Below are positions 49,843 through 59,574 of a stretch of 64,000 nt of DNA, piece by piece; within the stretch, counting starts at the first letter, position 1, and each line of letters starts with the position of its first letter. The DNA comes from Nocardiopsis sp. FIRDI 009 (lineage in GTDB: Bacteria; Actinomycetota; Actinomycetes; Streptosporangiales; Streptosporangiaceae): NCBI RefSeq assembly GCF_003386285.1, contig NZ_QPNC01000006.1:1-64000 (forward strand), read 5' to 3'. Under the pieces are notes generated by a model. The model did not search any database, was not told the origin of the DNA, and saw only the letters and a program-made list of their open reading frames with translations. Position numbers and translations under genes: made by a program.

Positions 49843-49983
49843 ATGTACCCGGTACGCGAGGCCGCCGTCGTGGACCTGGCCGCCCACGGCACCACCTGGA
49901 ACTGGACCTGCCGACTCTGCAACCACAGCAACCCCGACGACGAGGACATCTGCTGCCAGCACTGCGGAGCGATGAAGCGCTGA
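49843..49983 (+). CDS. 46-residue zinc-ribbon (RanBP2-like) protein
   Basis: A very small protein: MYPVREAAVVDLAAHGTTWN followed by WTCRLCNHSN and DICCQHCGAMKR. The CxxC...CxxC spacing (C-RL-C, ten residues, C-QH-C, with an extra cysteine) and the W at -2 of the first cysteine fit a RanBP2/zinc-ribbon knuckle that binds one zinc. ATG 49843 has AAGGA seven bases upstream; ATG 49801 in the same frame lacks a ribosome-binding site. The role is unknown; such domains usually bind RNA or protein. The convergent aspS gene shares its terminator. Confidence 0.65.
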   Translation: MYPVREAAVVDLAAHGTTWNWTCRLCNHSNPDDEDICCQHCGAMKR

Positions 49984-50033
49984 GGCGCCGCCCCCGCACC
50001 GCGCGGCGCGGCGTCCGCGGTCCCCGAGGACGA

Positions 50034-50062
50034 GGGGGCGGTGCGCGTCGCGCACCGCCCCC
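50034..50062. terminator. Bidirectional terminator between the zinc-ribbon gene and aspS
   Basis: A perfect 13-bp stem GGGGGCGGTGCGC/GCGCACCGCCCCC with a GTC loop lies between two convergent stop codons (49983 and 50142). Confidence 0.75.
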
Positions 50063-50141
50063 GGGGTACCGTCATCGCCGTCCCGGTACCCACCGCCCCT
50101 GCTCGGCGGTCACCGCCGTGGGCCTGACCCGCGTCCGGCCG

Positions 50142-51914
50142 TCACTGCTTCTTCTGGTGCTCGGGGGGCAGGACCGTGCGGATGTGCACGTCGTGCAGCT
50201 GCTGGTCGGAGACCGTGGAGGGCGCGCCCATCATCAGGTCCTGGGCGTTCTGGTTGAGCGGGAAGGCGATGGTCTCGCGGATGTTGGGTTCGTCCGCGAG
50301 GAGCATGACGATCCGGTCGATGCCGGGCGCGATGCCGCCGTGCGGCGGGGCGCCGAACTTCAGGGCCCTGAGCATGCCGCCGAACTCGGCCTCGACGGCC
50401 TCCTTGTCGTATCCGGCGATGTCGAAGGCCCTGTACATGATCTCGGGCGAGTGGTTCCGGATCGCTCCGGAGGACAGCTCGACACCGTTGCAGACGATGT
50501 CGTACTGCCACGCGAGGATGTCCAGCGGGTCCTGGGTGTTCAGGGCCTCCATACCGCCCTGCGGCATGGAGAAGGGGTTGTGGCTGAACGCGACGTCGCC
50601 CTGCTCGTTGATCTCGAACATCGGGAAGTCGACGATCCAGCAGAAGCGGTAGGCCTTCTCCTCGAAGAGGTCCGCGCGCTTACCCGCCTCGACGCGGACC
50701 GGCGCCATGATGCGGTTGATCTCCGCCTCGTCCTCGCTCGCGCAGAAGAAGAGGCCGTAACCGGGGCCGGCGCCCAGGGTCGACAGGAGTTCGTCGCTGA
50801 TCTCGGTGACGAACTTGGCGATGGGACCGGTGAGTTCGCCGTTCTCTCCGACCTTGAGCCAGGCCAGCCCCTTGGCCCCCTGCTCGACCGCGAAGTCGCC
50901 GATGCCGTCGAAGAACTTCCGCGGCTTGTCGCCGACCCGCGGCACGGCGAGGGCACGCACCTTCTTGCCCTCGAAGGCACGGAAGTCGGTCTTGTCGAAC
51001 AGCGCGGTGACGTCGAGCATCTTCATCGGCACGCGCAGGTCGGGCTTGTCCGTCCCGTACCACTCCAGGGCGTCCCGGTAGGCGATGCGGGGGTAGGGGG
51101 AGGTGATCTCCCAGCCGTCGGAGAACTCCCGGAAGACGTCGGTCATCACCTTCTCGATGACCTCGAAGACGTCCTCCTGCTCGACGAAGCTCATCTCGAC
51201 GTCGAGCTGGTAGAACTCACCGGGCGAGCGGTCCGCGCGGCTGTCCTCGTCACGGAAGCAGGGCGCGATCTGGAAGTAGCGGTCGAACCCGGCGATCATC
51301 AGGAGCTGCTTGAACTGCTGCGGCGCCTGGGGAAGGGCGAAGAACTGGCCCGGGTGGAGCCGCGAGGGCACCAGGAAGTCGCGGGCGCCCTCGGGGCTGG
51401 AGCTGGTCAGGATGGGGGTCTGGAACTCGTTGAAGCCCAGGTCCGTCATCTTCTGGCGGATCGAGGCCACCACCTGGGAGCGGAGCATGATGTTGCGGTG
51501 CATCCGCTCACGGCGCAGGTCGAGGAAGCGGTAGGTGAGACGACGCTCCTCGGACGTGTTGTCCTCGGGGAAGACGGTGAGGGGGAGTTCCTCGGTGGTG
51601 CCCAGCACCTCCATCTCCGTGGCCTCGATCTCGATCTCCCCCGTGGGGAGCCCGGGGTTGACGTTCTCGTCACTGCGCGCCGCGACCCGGCCGGTGACCT
51701 GGATCACCGACTCCTTGGAGATGCGGCTGAGCTGCTCGAACACCGGGGACTCGGGGCGCGCCATGAGCTGCGTGATGCCGTAGTGGTCGCGCAGGTCGAC
51801 GAAGAGCAGCCCACCGAGATCACGGCGGTTGTGCACCCAGCCCGAAAGGCGCACCTGCTGCCCGACGTGCTCCTTACGGAGCTGACCACACGAATGAGTC
51901 CTGTAACGATGCAT
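50142..51914 (-). CDS. aspS: Aspartyl-tRNA synthetase
   Basis: A 590-residue bacterial-type class II AspRS. The N-terminal OB-fold anticodon domain starts [35 protein letters not shown]. The catalytic core has motif 2 [24 protein letters not shown], the bacterial GAD insertion (about 290-420) and motif 3 [28 protein letters not shown]. Whether it also charges tRNA-Asn (non-discriminating, with GatCAB) cannot be decided from sequence by eye. Start at the ATG at 51914; a single gene ending at a strong bidirectional terminator. Confidence 0.97.
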   Translation of the reverse strand: MHRYRTHSCGQLRKEHVGQQVRLSGWVHNRRDLGGLLFVDLRDHYGITQLMARPESPVFEQLSRISKESVIQVTGRVAARSDENVNPGLPTGEIEIEATEMEVLGTTEELPLTVFPEDNTSEERRLTYRFLDLRRERMHRNIMLRSQVVASIRQKMTDLGFNEFQTPILTSSSPEGARDFLVPSRLHPGQFFALPQAPQQFKQLLMIAGFDRYFQIAPCFRDEDSRADRSPGEFYQLDVEMSFVEQEDVFEVIEKVMTDVFREFSDGWEITSPYPRIAYRDALEWYGTDKPDLRVPMKMLDVTALFDKTDFRAFEGKKVRALAVPRVGDKPRKFFDGIGDFAVEQGAKGLAWLKVGENGELTGPIAKFVTEISDELLSTLGAGPGYGLFFCASEDEAEINRIMAPVRVEAGKRADLFEEKAYRFCWIVDFPMFEINEQGDVAFSHNPFSMPQGGMEALNTQDPLDILAWQYDIVCNGVELSSGAIRNHSPEIMYRAFDIAGYDKEAVEAEFGGMLRALKFGAPPHGGIAPGIDRIVMLLADEPNIRETIAFPLNQNAQDLMMGAPSTVSDQQLHDVHIRTVLPPEHQKKQ

Positions 51915-52070
51915 GAGTTACCAAGTCCACTAACTACACGGCTGGGCGAGGATGCCGGGTTTCCCGGAGGCGGGCCCGACTGGAGGCACGGCATGCCCCT
52001 TGACATCTGGAATCCTACCGCCAACGGCTCGGCCGGGCCGCCCGGCCGAGAACGCCCCGGGCCGGGGACG

Positions 52071-52751
52071 TCACCCGGTCAGGGCGCGCAGGTAGGGGTT
52101 GGTGGCCCGCTCGCGTCCGACGGTGGTGGCCGGTCCGTGGCCGGGCAGGATCTGGGTGTCGTCGGCGCGCGCCAGGACGGCCGAGGAGAGGCTGGCGTTC
52201 ATCGCCGCCGGATCGCCGCCCGGGAAGTCGGTCCGGCCGATGGAACCGGCGAAGACCAGGTCCCCGGCGAGCATGACCGGGGGCTGCCCGGCGCCGGCGG
52301 CCAGGTGGTAGACGACCGACCCCGGGGTGTGGCCCGGGGTGTGCTCGACGGTGAACTCCAGTCCGGCGAGGGGGAGGGTGTCACCGCCGTCGACCGCCAC
52401 GAGGTTCTCCGGCTCGCGGAAGGGGCCCGGGCCGAGCAGCGCGGACAGCTGCGCGGCGAAGCCGGGGTCGACGCCCGCGGCGGGCTCGGTGAGCAGACGC
52501 CGGTCGGCGGCGTGCAGGTGGACCGGCAGGCCCGACCGGTCGGCCAGTTCGGCGGCCGACCACACGTGGTCGAAGTGGCCGTGGGTGAGCAGGACGGCGG
52601 TCGGGGTCAGGCCGTGTTCGGCCAGGGCCTTGCCCACCTGTTCGGTGGCGTCCTGCCCCGGATCGACGAGGACGCAGTCACCGCCCGGGGCCGGAGCGAG
52701 CACGTAGCAGTTCGCGGCGAGGGGCCCGGTGGCGAGTGCGGCGATGAGCAC
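52071..52751 (-). CDS. Metallo-beta-lactamase-fold hydrolase (glyoxalase II-like)
   Basis: A 226-residue MBL-fold enzyme with the metal motif THGHFDHVW, a second metal histidine in EHTPGHTPGSVVYHL, the bridging aspartate in LAGDLVFAGSIGRTDFPGGD and a last histidine in ILPGHGPATTVGRE. It belongs to the hydroxyacylglutathione-hydrolase-like group widespread in actinobacteria, where it lies near aspS/hisS. Substrate is likely a thioester but unproven. The start is GTG at 52751. Confidence 0.88.
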   Translation of the reverse strand: MLIAALATGPLAANCYVLAPAPGGDCVLVDPGQDATEQVGKALAEHGLTPTAVLLTHGHFDHVWSAAELADRSGLPVHLHAADRRLLTEPAAGVDPGFAAQLSALLGPGPFREPENLVAVDGGDTLPLAGLEFTVEHTPGHTPGSVVYHLAAGAGQPPVMLAGDLVFAGSIGRTDFPGGDPAAMNASLSSAVLARADDTQILPGHGPATTVGRERATNPYLRALTG

Positions 52752-53243
52752 GGCGTCGTCCTGTCCTCGGTCGGTTCCGGTTGCTGGGTTCGGGGTGCGG
52801 GGCCGGCGGGGCGCCGCCCGGCACGCGATCCGCCCGTCGCGACTGACCGGGCGGACGTACCCTACGAGTACAGAGCCTACCGACGCGCGCGGGGACGGCG
52901 AACCGGCCCGTGAGGGGGTGCGCGGCTTTGATCACCATTCGATCACCGCACGCGTCGGGCCTCTTTGCCAAACCGCGTGGTAATGCCATATTGGTCACCG
53001 GTGCCGTGTGCGCCGCGTCCGCCGACCAGCGCCTCTCCACGGCGGGGTCCCCGGCCCGGCCGGACGCACGAGGGCGCCGCCGCAGACACGGTGATCTGCG
53101 CAAGTGTGAACCACGGCGCGTCGATGCCCACCCAATCGTATGGATATCGTGCTGAGCACGGTGGTACCCGTCACGAACCGGTGCGGAACGCCGCGACGAC
53201 CCGAACCCGCCTACGGCCGGGCTCACGACAGCAGGAGGACACG
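52752..53243. other. Divergent intergenic stretch
   Basis: No gene seen; open frames across it have no family resemblance. It holds the start regions of the leftward MBL gene and the rightward DUF349 gene. TTGCCA at about 52964 with CATATT 16 bases on is a possible rightward promoter. A direct repeat GATCACC...GATCACC lies near 52929. Confidence 0.4.
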
Positions 53244-54476
53244 GTGACCACGGACCCTTGGGGCCGCGTAGACGACGACGGCACGGTCTACGTGCGCACG
53301 AGCGAAGGCGAGCGGGTCGTCGGATCGTGGCAGGCGGGGGCCCCGGAGGAGGCCCTGGCCTTCTTCCGCCAGAAGTACGACGCGCTGGTCACCCAGGTGG
53401 AGCTGTTGGAGAAGCGGCTCCGCAGCACCGACCTGTCCGCGTCGTCGGCGATGTCCAGCATCGACAAGCTGCGCTCCCAGGTCCGCGAGGCGAACGCGGT
53501 CGGTGACCTGGACGCCCTCTCCCGGCGGCTGGACGCGCTCGCCGAACGCGCCGAGGAGCGCAAGGTCGAGCAGAAGCACGCCCAGGAACAGGCGCGCGGA
53601 CACGCCCGCGAGATCAAGGAGCGCATCGTCGCCGAGGCCGAGCGGGTCGCGGTGGAGACGACGCACTGGAAGTCCGGCGGCGAGCGGATGCTCCAGCTCA
53701 TCGAGGAGTGGAAGAAGGCGCCCCGCGCCGACCGCCCGACCGAGCAGGCGCTGTGGAAGCGCATGTCGGCGGCGCGCAACTCCTTCTCCAAGCGGCGCAA
53801 GGCCTACTTCGCCAACCTCGACCAGCAGCGCGAGGAGGTCCGCGCGGCCAAGGAGCGCATCGTCGCCGAGGCCGAGGCCCTGTCGGACTCGCAGGACTGG
53901 GGCCCCACGGCCCGCGCCTACCGCGACCTGATGCAGCGGTGGAAGAACAGCGGGCGCGCGGACCGGGCCAGCGAGGACCGGCTGTGGGCTCGGTTCAAGG
54001 CGGCCCAGGACACGTTCTTCGACGCGCGCAACGCGGTCTTCGCCGAGCGTGACGCCGAGCTGCGCGTCAACGCCGAGGCCAAGGAGCGGATCCTGGCGGA
54101 GGCCAGGGAGGAGATCTCCGCGATCTCCGACCCGCGCCGGGCCCGCGCGCGCCTGCGCGACTTCCAGGAGGCGTGGGAGGAGGCCGGAGAGCTGCCGCGC
54201 GACGTACGCGACCAGCTGGAGGGCGCCTTCCGCCAGATCGAGGAGGGTGTGCGCCGCGCCGAGGACGCCGAGTGGGAGCGGACCAACCCCGAGGCCCGGG
54301 CCCGCGCCCAGGCCACGGTCGAGCAGCTGGAGACCGCGATCAGCGACCTGGAGGCCAAGCTGGAGAAGGCGCGCGAGCGCGGCGACGCCCGGCGGGTCAA
54401 GGAGCACGAGGACGCCCTGCAGGCGCGGCGCTCCTGGCTGGCCGAGGCGGAGAAGGCGCTCAGCGAGCTGAGCTGA
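53244..54476 (+). CDS. DUF349 protein, coiled-coil
   Basis: A 410-residue, almost wholly helical protein with DUF349 repeats of about 75 residues (KERIVAEAERVAVETTHWKSGGERMLQLIEEWKKAPRADRPTEQALWKRMSAARNSFSKRRKAYF; then AKERIVAEAEALSDSQDWGPTARAYRDLMQRWKNSGRADRASEDRLWARFKAAQDTFFDARN; a third, weaker copy follows). A long coiled coil closes it (ATVEQLETAISDLEAKLEKARERGDARRVKEHE). DUF349 proteins have been tied to chromosome or cell-envelope processes but have no agreed function. GTG 53244 is preceded by AGGAGG at 53233-53238. Confidence 0.9.
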   Translation: MTTDPWGRVDDDGTVYVRTSEGERVVGSWQAGAPEEALAFFRQKYDALVTQVELLEKRLRSTDLSASSAMSSIDKLRSQVREANAVGDLDALSRRLDALAERAEERKVEQKHAQEQARGHAREIKERIVAEAERVAVETTHWKSGGERMLQLIEEWKKAPRADRPTEQALWKRMSAARNSFSKRRKAYFANLDQQREEVRAAKERIVAEAEALSDSQDWGPTARAYRDLMQRWKNSGRADRASEDRLWARFKAAQDTFFDARNAVFAERDAELRVNAEAKERILAEAREEISAISDPRRARARLRDFQEAWEEAGELPRDVRDQLEGAFRQIEEGVRRAEDAEWERTNPEARARAQATVEQLETAISDLEAKLEKARERGDARRVKEHEDALQARRSWLAEAEKALSELS

Positions 54477-54490
54477 CGGTTCGGCACGAC

Positions 54491-54523
54491 GGGCCGTGTC
54501 CCCCGACGGGGGGCGCGGCCCGC
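54491..54523 (+). terminator. Terminator of the DUF349 gene
   Basis: CGGGCCG/CGGCCCG (54491-54497 with 54517-54523) encloses CCCCC/GGGGG and lies 15 bases past the stop codon. Confidence 0.65.
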
Positions 54524-54597
54524 CCGTGTTGGTGACGACGGAGGGGGTCCGGGGCCGTACCGGGACCGGCCGCCCGTCGACGCGCTCCGAGGTCCGC

Positions 54598-54901
54598 ATG
54601 CCCGACCCCGCCCCGCCGTCACCGACCGTCCTGGTCGTGGACGACGAACCGAACATCCGCGAGCTCCTGGCCGCCTCCCTGGAACTGGACGGCTTCACCG
54701 TGGTCCGGGCCGGGGACGCGGCGGGCGCACGGACCGGCGCTGGCGGTCGTGGACGTCATGCTCCCGGACGGCGACGACAGCCGGGCCGTGGAGACCTACA
54801 TCAGCTACCTGCGGCGCAGGGTGGACGTGGGCGGGCCGCCGTTGATCCACACCGTCTGGGGTGTGGGGTACAGCCTGCGGCGGAGCCGGGACCGTGGCTG
54901 A
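54598..54901 (+). pseudogene. OmpR-type response regulator, decayed
   Basis: ATG 54598 starts a clear receiver domain (PTVLVVDDEPNIRELLAASLELDGFTVVRAGDA), which then loses frame near 54725-54740. In the next frame LAVVDVMLPDGDD, the phosphorylation-site aspartate region, continues. It jumps directly to RAVETYISYLRRRVDVGGPPLIHTVWGVGYSLR, the end of an OmpR/PhoB DNA-binding domain. About 130 residues between the phosphorylation site and the last winged-helix part are missing. It cannot make a working regulator. Confidence 0.85.
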
Positions 54902-56032
54902 GCGTGGGCGTCGTCTGCCGCCCGCGAGCCTGTGGGACGGCTGGTGCTGTCGGTACTGGTGCTGACCACGGTGGCGATGGTGGTGTTCGGCGTGGCCGGG
55001 TCCGTGCTGCTGCGCCGGTCCCTGACGGCGGAGGTGGACGAGCGGCTGGAGCGGATGGCGGCACCGTCCGTCGAGCGCGAGAGGCCGCCCCCGGACGGGA
55101 CCGTGACGATGGTGGCGCAGTCCCTGTCCGGGGTGGACACGACACCGGCCCTGCTGACGTGGGTGCAGGTCGGCGCGGGCACGGTGGTGCTGCTGGCGCT
55201 GGCCGCGGGAACGGTCGCGATCGTCCGTGTCCAGCTGCGCCCGTTGGCGCGCATGCAGCGTGCCGCCGACGCCATCGCCGGCGGTGACTTCGCGGCACGC
55301 GTTCCCGAGGACGGTCGACACGGCTCCGCGTCCGAGACCGCGCGCCTGGGCGCCGCGCTCAACACGATGCTGGGAAGGCTGTCGGAGGCGTTGCGGGAAG
55401 GGGAGGCCACGGCGGAGCGGATGCGACGGTTCGTGGCCGAGGCCTCGCACGAGTTGCGCACCCCCTGGCGTCGATCCGGGGGTTCGCGGAGCTGTTCCAG
55501 CTGGGGCGGGAGCGCGGTCGGTTCTCGGCCGACCCGGTGGCGGACGACTGGATGCGGCGGCGCGGGCCCGGGAGGGGGACGCGCCGGACCGGGCGGCGTC
55601 GGGCGCGGTGCCCGGGGTCCGGGTGGTCGGCGACCGACCGCGCCTGCGACAGGTGCTGGACAACCTGATCGGCAACGCGCAGGTGCACACACCGCCCGGA
55701 ACCCCGGTCCGGGTGTGGGTGGAGGTGCTGGAGGCCCCGGACCGGTGGGCGCCGTCGGAGGAGGCGTCCGGGTGGGCGCGCTGCCGTCGAAGGTGCGGGG
55801 TGTGGCCGCGGTGTGCGTGCACGACGAGGGCCCCGGGATCCGGGCGCAGGACCGGGAACGCCTGTTCGACCGGTTCTTCCGGGCGGACGGGGGCCGTTCG
55901 CGCCACACGGGCGGCGCGGGTCTGGGGCTGGCGATCTCGGCCGCCGTCGTGTCCGCGCACGACGGGGTCCTGGAGGTGGTCAGCGAACCCGGGGAGGGCA
56001 CGCTGTTCCGCGTGTTGCTGCCGCTCGGCTGA
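54895..56032 (+). pseudogene. Sensor histidine kinase, multiply frameshifted
   Basis: Pieces of one two-component sensor kinase in three frames. A start GTG 54895 (AERGRRLPPASLW) shifts near 54935 into VLSVLVLTTVAMVVFGVAG (transmembrane 1). A second helix, a HAMP domain and the phosphoacceptor FVAEASHELRTP follow in the same frame. At the C5 run 55461-55465 the frame breaks (LASIRGFAELFQ continues in another frame). The N box LRQVLDNLIGNAQVH lies in a third frame, and the G boxes VHDEGPGI and GGAGLGLAI are back in the long frame. It follows its decayed regulator directly. Confidence 0.85.
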
Positions 56033-56084
56033 CGGGTACATCCCCCGTACCGGTCGTGTCCCGCGGGTCCGGCCGCCGCGGCGT

Positions 56085-56708
56085 TCAGCGGCGCGAGTCC
56101 AGGTGGTAGACGTTCGCGGGAGCGGGCTCGGCGGTCTCCTCGGGCTCCGGCCCGGGCGGCGCGGGTTCCTCCGCCTGGGCGGGCCCGGATCGCCGCAGGA
56201 GTCGGCGGAGTCCGACCGCGCCCGCCACCAGCAGCGCCGTCAGGGCGGCGCCCCCGGCGACCCACGGCGCGATGACCGGACCGCGCAGGGTGTGGACCGC
56301 CGAGGAGCACGACGCCAGTGTGGCGTCGGGGGCGGGGCGCACGCACACGGTGGTGACCGAACGGTTCCCGTCCGGGACCCCGGTGATCTCGCCGACCGCG
56401 GTCAGTACCGCGCGTTCCCCGGGCTCCAGGGAACCGGACCAGACGAGCCGCCCGTCCTCGACCGCGGCCTCGGGCGAGGTGGAGGTGATCGTCATGGTCG
56501 GCGGGACGAACTGCACCACCTGCGCCTCGGGAAGGTGGTCGCCGCCGGAGTTGCGGACCCGGATGGTGAGGTCGACCGTGTTTCCCTCACGCAGGGGCTC
56601 CTCCTCGACCACGGCCTCCACCACGACGTGGAGTGTGTCGGCCCCCGGAACGGGCACCATCAGGAGAGCCGAGAGCCCCCCGGCTGACAACGCCGTGAAC
56701 ACGGACAT
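56085..56708 (-). CDS. Exported DUF11-like protein with C-terminal membrane anchor
   Basis: A 207-residue surface protein. A signal peptide (MSVFTALSAGGLSALLMVPVPGA) leads to one DUF11/CARDB-type immunoglobulin-like repeat (VVEEEPLREGNTVDLTIRVRNSGGDHLPEAQVVQFVPPTMTITSTSP...). A cysteine pair (VCVRPAPDATLASC) follows, then a transmembrane helix (VIAPWVAGGAALTALLVAGAVGLRRLL) and a charged proline-rich cytoplasmic tail. I chose ATG 56708 because GGAGGGGG precedes it and the signal peptide begins there; GTG 56747 is a possible longer start. Function unknown, probably adhesion or wall attachment. Confidence 0.8.
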   Translation of the reverse strand: MSVFTALSAGGLSALLMVPVPGADTLHVVVEAVVEEEPLREGNTVDLTIRVRNSGGDHLPEAQVVQFVPPTMTITSTSPEAAVEDGRLVWSGSLEPGERAVLTAVGEITGVPDGNRSVTTVCVRPAPDATLASCSSAVHTLRGPVIAPWVAGGAALTALLVAGAVGLRRLLRRSGPAQAEEPAPPGPEPEETAEPAPANVYHLDSRR

Positions 56709-56735
56709 GACGGATCCCCCTCCGACAACCAGAAT

Positions 56736-56751
56736 CACTATGCGCACATAG
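56736..56751. promoter_or_regulatory. Dyad upstream of the DUF11 gene
   Basis: ACTATG-CGCA-CATAGT, a perfect 6-bp inverted repeat 28 bases before the start codon at 56708, in a locally AT-rich patch. It may be an operator; no regulator is obvious. Confidence 0.35.
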
Positions 56752-56804
56752 TATGTCGCAATGTGTGATATTTCCAGGTCGGAAGGGGATCCACCCGTGC
56801 GACG

Positions 56805-57998
56805 TTAGGCGCCGACAGCCGACCGCAGCGCGGCGGCGCGGTCGGTCCGCTCCCAGGTGAAGTCGGACAGCTCGCGGCCGAAGTGGCCGTAGGCCGCGGT
56901 CTTGGCGTAGATCGGGCGCAGCAGGTCGAGGTCGCGCACGATGGCGGCGGGCCGTAGGTCGAAGACCTCCTTGACCGCCTTCTCGATCAGCTCCGGGGCG
57001 ACCTTCTCGGTCCCGAAGGTCTCGATGAACACACCGACCGGGTGCGCCTTGCCGATGGCGTAGGCGACCTGGACCTCGGCGCGCTCGGCGAGCTCGGCGG
57101 CGACGATGTTCTTGGCGACCCAGCGCGTGGCGTAGGCGGCCGAGCGGTCCACCTTCGACGGGTCCTTGCCGGAGAAGGCGCCGCCGCCGTGGCGGGCGTA
57201 ACCGCCGTAGGTGTCCACGATGATCTTGCGGCCGGTCAGACCGGCGTCACCCATGGGGCCGCCGATCTCGAAGCGGCCGGTGGGGTTGACCAGCAGCCGG
57301 TAGTCGTCGGCCTCCAGGCCGAAGGCGGACACGACCGGCTCGATCACGTGCTCGCGCACGTCCGGGGCGAGCATCTCGTCGAGGTTGATGTCGGCGGCGT
57401 GCTGGCTGGAGACGACGACGGTGTCGAGGCGGACCGGGGTCTGGCCCTCGTACTCGACCGTGACCTGGGTCTTGCCGTCCGGGCGCAGGTAGGGCACCGT
57501 GCCGTTGCGGCGGACCTCGGACAGGCGCTCGGAGAGCGAGTGCGCCAGCTTGATCGGCAGCGGCATGAGCTCGGGGGTCTCACGGTTGGCGTACCCGAAC
57601 ATCAGTCCCTGGTCGCCCGCGCCCTGCCGGTTGAGGGCGTCGTCCTCGTTCTCGACGCGCGCCTCGTAGGCGGTGTCGACGCCCTGGGCGATGTCCGGGG
57701 ACTGCGCGTCGATGGAGACGTTGACCCCGCAGGAGTCACCGTCGAACCCCTTGGCGGACGAGTCGTAACCGATCTGGAGGATGCGCTCGCGCACGATGGC
57801 GGGGATGTCGACGTAGGTCTGGGTGGTGACCTCACCCGCGATGTGGACCTGACCGGTGGTGATCAGCGTCTCGACCGCGACCCGGCTCGTGGGGTCGTTG
57901 GCGAGCATCGCGTCGAGGATCGAGTCACTGATCTGGTCGGCCATCTTGTCGGGATGGCCTTCGGTGACCGACTCGGAGGTGAAAAGGCGGCGGGACAC
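56805..57998 (-). CDS. metK: S-adenosylmethionine synthetase
   Basis: Makes S-adenosylmethionine from ATP and methionine. The 397-residue product begins [28 protein letters not shown] (methionine/ATP histidine and metal aspartate). It contains [12 protein letters not shown] and the glycine-rich signature [23 protein letters not shown]. Length is normal. GTG 57998 has AAGGAG upstream. I examined the leader on the minus strand and saw no SAM-riboswitch core. It follows coaBC by 190 bases, with a modest hairpin between. Confidence 0.97.
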   Translation of the reverse strand: MSRRLFTSESVTEGHPDKMADQISDSILDAMLANDPTSRVAVETLITTGQVHIAGEVTTQTYVDIPAIVRERILQIGYDSSAKGFDGDSCGVNVSIDAQSPDIAQGVDTAYEARVENEDDALNRQGAGDQGLMFGYANRETPELMPLPIKLAHSLSERLSEVRRNGTVPYLRPDGKTQVTVEYEGQTPVRLDTVVVSSQHAADINLDEMLAPDVREHVIEPVVSAFGLEADDYRLLVNPTGRFEIGGPMGDAGLTGRKIIVDTYGGYARHGGGAFSGKDPSKVDRSAAYATRWVAKNIVAAELAERAEVQVAYAIGKAHPVGVFIETFGTEKVAPELIEKAVKEVFDLRPAAIVRDLDLLRPIYAKTAAYGHFGRELSDFTWERTDRAAALRSAVGA

Positions 57999-58108
57999 GT
58001 TGCCTGACTCCTTGCAGCGGCTGCTGGCTGACATGTACCGGCCGGCACGGGGCCGACCAGCGCGGTTGGTTGTCGCTCCACTGTAACGGGACCGATGAGG
58101 GCGGAAAT

Positions 58109-58130
58109 CCCGTGGTCGGAAGATCACGGG
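58109..58130 (-). terminator. Weak hairpin between coaBC and metK
   Basis: CCCGTG/CACGGG with a 10-nt loop, about 60 bases past the coaBC stop; on the minus strand it is followed by ATTTCC. It may be the coaBC terminator or part of the metK leader. Confidence 0.35.
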
Positions 58131-58188
58131 TTCCCGAAGGAAGTGTGGCGTACTCGGAGGTAGGAATCCAGCCCCACACCGTGGCGAT

Positions 58189-59406
58189 TTACGGCAGGCG
58201 CTCGACCACGAGGTCCCAGACGCGGTCGGCCAGGTCCTCCTTCGGCCCGAACGGTACGTCCACGGCGGCGCCGTCGGAGGCGAGGATCACCGCCTGGTTG
58301 TCCTCGGTGCCGAAGGCGCGACCGCCGCCGACCTGGTTGACCACGAGGAGATCGCAGCCCTTGCGCGCCAACTTGGCGCGCCCGTGGGCGAGCACGTCGT
58401 CGGTCTCGGCGGCGAAGCCCACGATGGTCTGCGTCACGCCGTCCGCCTCCCGGGAGGCGACCAGCCCGGCGAGAATGTCGGGATTCTCTGTCAGGTCGAT
58501 CGGCGCGGGCGCGGCGCCGGACTTCTTGATCTTGCTCCCGGCGCTGGCGGCGGGACGGAAGTCGGCCACCGCGGAGGCCATGACCACGGCGTCGGCCGCG
58601 ACGCGCTCGGCGGCCATGACCTCGGCCATGTCGAGCGCGGACTCCACCCGGACGACACGGACCCCGGCCGGGTCGGGCAGGGCGACGTTGGCCGCGACGA
58701 GCGTCACCTCGGCGCCGCGGGCGGCGGCGGTCCGGGCCAGGGCGTACCCCTGTTTGCCCGAGGAGTGGTTGCCGATGAAGCGGACCGGGTCGATCGCCTC
58801 ACGCGTGCCCCCGGCGGAGATCACCACGCGCCGACCGGTGAGGTCGGCGGTCCCCCCGCGCAGGGCCATACGGGCCGCGTCGAACAGCTCGGCGGGCTCG
58901 GGCAGACGGCCCCTGCCGGTGTCCGCACCGGTCAGGCGCCCCTCGGCCGGGTCGAGCACGATCGCTCCGCGCTGGCGGAGGGTGGCGACGTTGGCCTGGG
59001 TGGCGGGGTGCTCCCACATCTCGGTGTGCATCGCCGGGGCGAACACGACCGGGCACCGGGCGGTCAGGAGCGTGTTGGTCAGCAGGTCGTCGGCCAGCCC
59101 CGCGGCGGCCTTGGCCAGGATGTTGGCGGTGGCCGGGGCGACGAACACGAGGTCGGCGGACTGGCCGATGCGCACGTGGGGCACCTCGTGCACGTCGTCC
59201 CAGACGGCGGTCGCCACGGGCTGTCCGGACAGCGCCGCCCAGGTGGGCTCGCCGACGAAGCGCAGCGCGTCGGCGGTGGGTACGACCCGGACCCGGTGAC
59301 CGGACTCGGTCAGTCGACGGAGCAGCTCGCAGATCTTGTACGCGGCGATGCCGCCTCCGACGCCGAGGACCACCTGGGGCGCGCGGGCGGGTTCTGTCTC
59401 ACTCAC
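58189..59406 (-). CDS. coaBC: Bifunctional phosphopantothenoylcysteine decarboxylase/synthetase
   Basis: Couples phosphopantothenate to cysteine and decarboxylates the product, in coenzyme A synthesis. The 405-residue protein has an N-terminal flavoprotein decarboxylase domain ([59 protein letters not shown]) and a C-terminal synthetase domain ([46 protein letters not shown]). GTG 59406 is the likely start: no Shine-Dalgarno sequence precedes it, and TAGAAC 7 bases upstream could be the -10 of a leaderless transcript. It follows rpoZ with a degenerate repeat copy between. Confidence 0.95.
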   Translation of the reverse strand: MSETEPARAPQVVLGVGGGIAAYKICELLRRLTESGHRVRVVPTADALRFVGEPTWAALSGQPVATAVWDDVHEVPHVRIGQSADLVFVAPATANILAKAAAGLADDLLTNTLLTARCPVVFAPAMHTEMWEHPATQANVATLRQRGAIVLDPAEGRLTGADTGRGRLPEPAELFDAARMALRGGTADLTGRRVVISAGGTREAIDPVRFIGNHSSGKQGYALARTAAARGAEVTLVAANVALPDPAGVRVVRVESALDMAEVMAAERVAADAVVMASAVADFRPAASAGSKIKKSGAAPAPIDLTENPDILAGLVASREADGVTQTIVGFAAETDDVLAHGRAKLARKGCDLLVVNQVGGGRAFGTEDNQAVILASDGAAVDVPFGPKEDLADRVWDLVVERLP

Positions 59407-59461
59407 GAGAGGAGTTCTACCAGGTGCCGACCCGGACACCGCGAGGGGCGTACGGGGTTCC

Positions 59462-59520
59462 GCGGGAGGAGTCGAGCCGCCGGCGAGGAACGAGCCAGGC
59501 GAGGGCGACGACGAAGAATC
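59462..59520 (-). repeat. Dispersed intergenic repeat, copy 4 (degenerate, partial)
   Basis: Read on the minus strand it contains CTCGTTCCTCGCCGGCGGCT, closely matching the core of copy 1 (CTCGTTCCTCGC..GCGGCTCG), flanked by weaker similarity (GGATTCTTCGTCGTC against GGACTCCTCATCCTC). It lies between rpoZ and coaBC, the same kind of site as the other copies. Confidence 0.4.
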
Positions 59521-59574
59521 CCGGTTCTCCACGCGCCGAGCCCCGTGCGAGCCCGCGGGCACGCACAAACGCGG

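Noticed and set aside
52678-53226. A 182-codon minus-strand open frame upstream of the MBL gene
   Set aside because: Arg/Pro-rich composition, no motif, no good start signal; it overlaps the real MBL gene and the intergenic region.
57999-58188. SAM riboswitch before metK
   Set aside because: I read the leader on the minus strand and found none of the conserved SAM-I, SAM-II or SAM-IV core sequences; only a weak hairpin is present.
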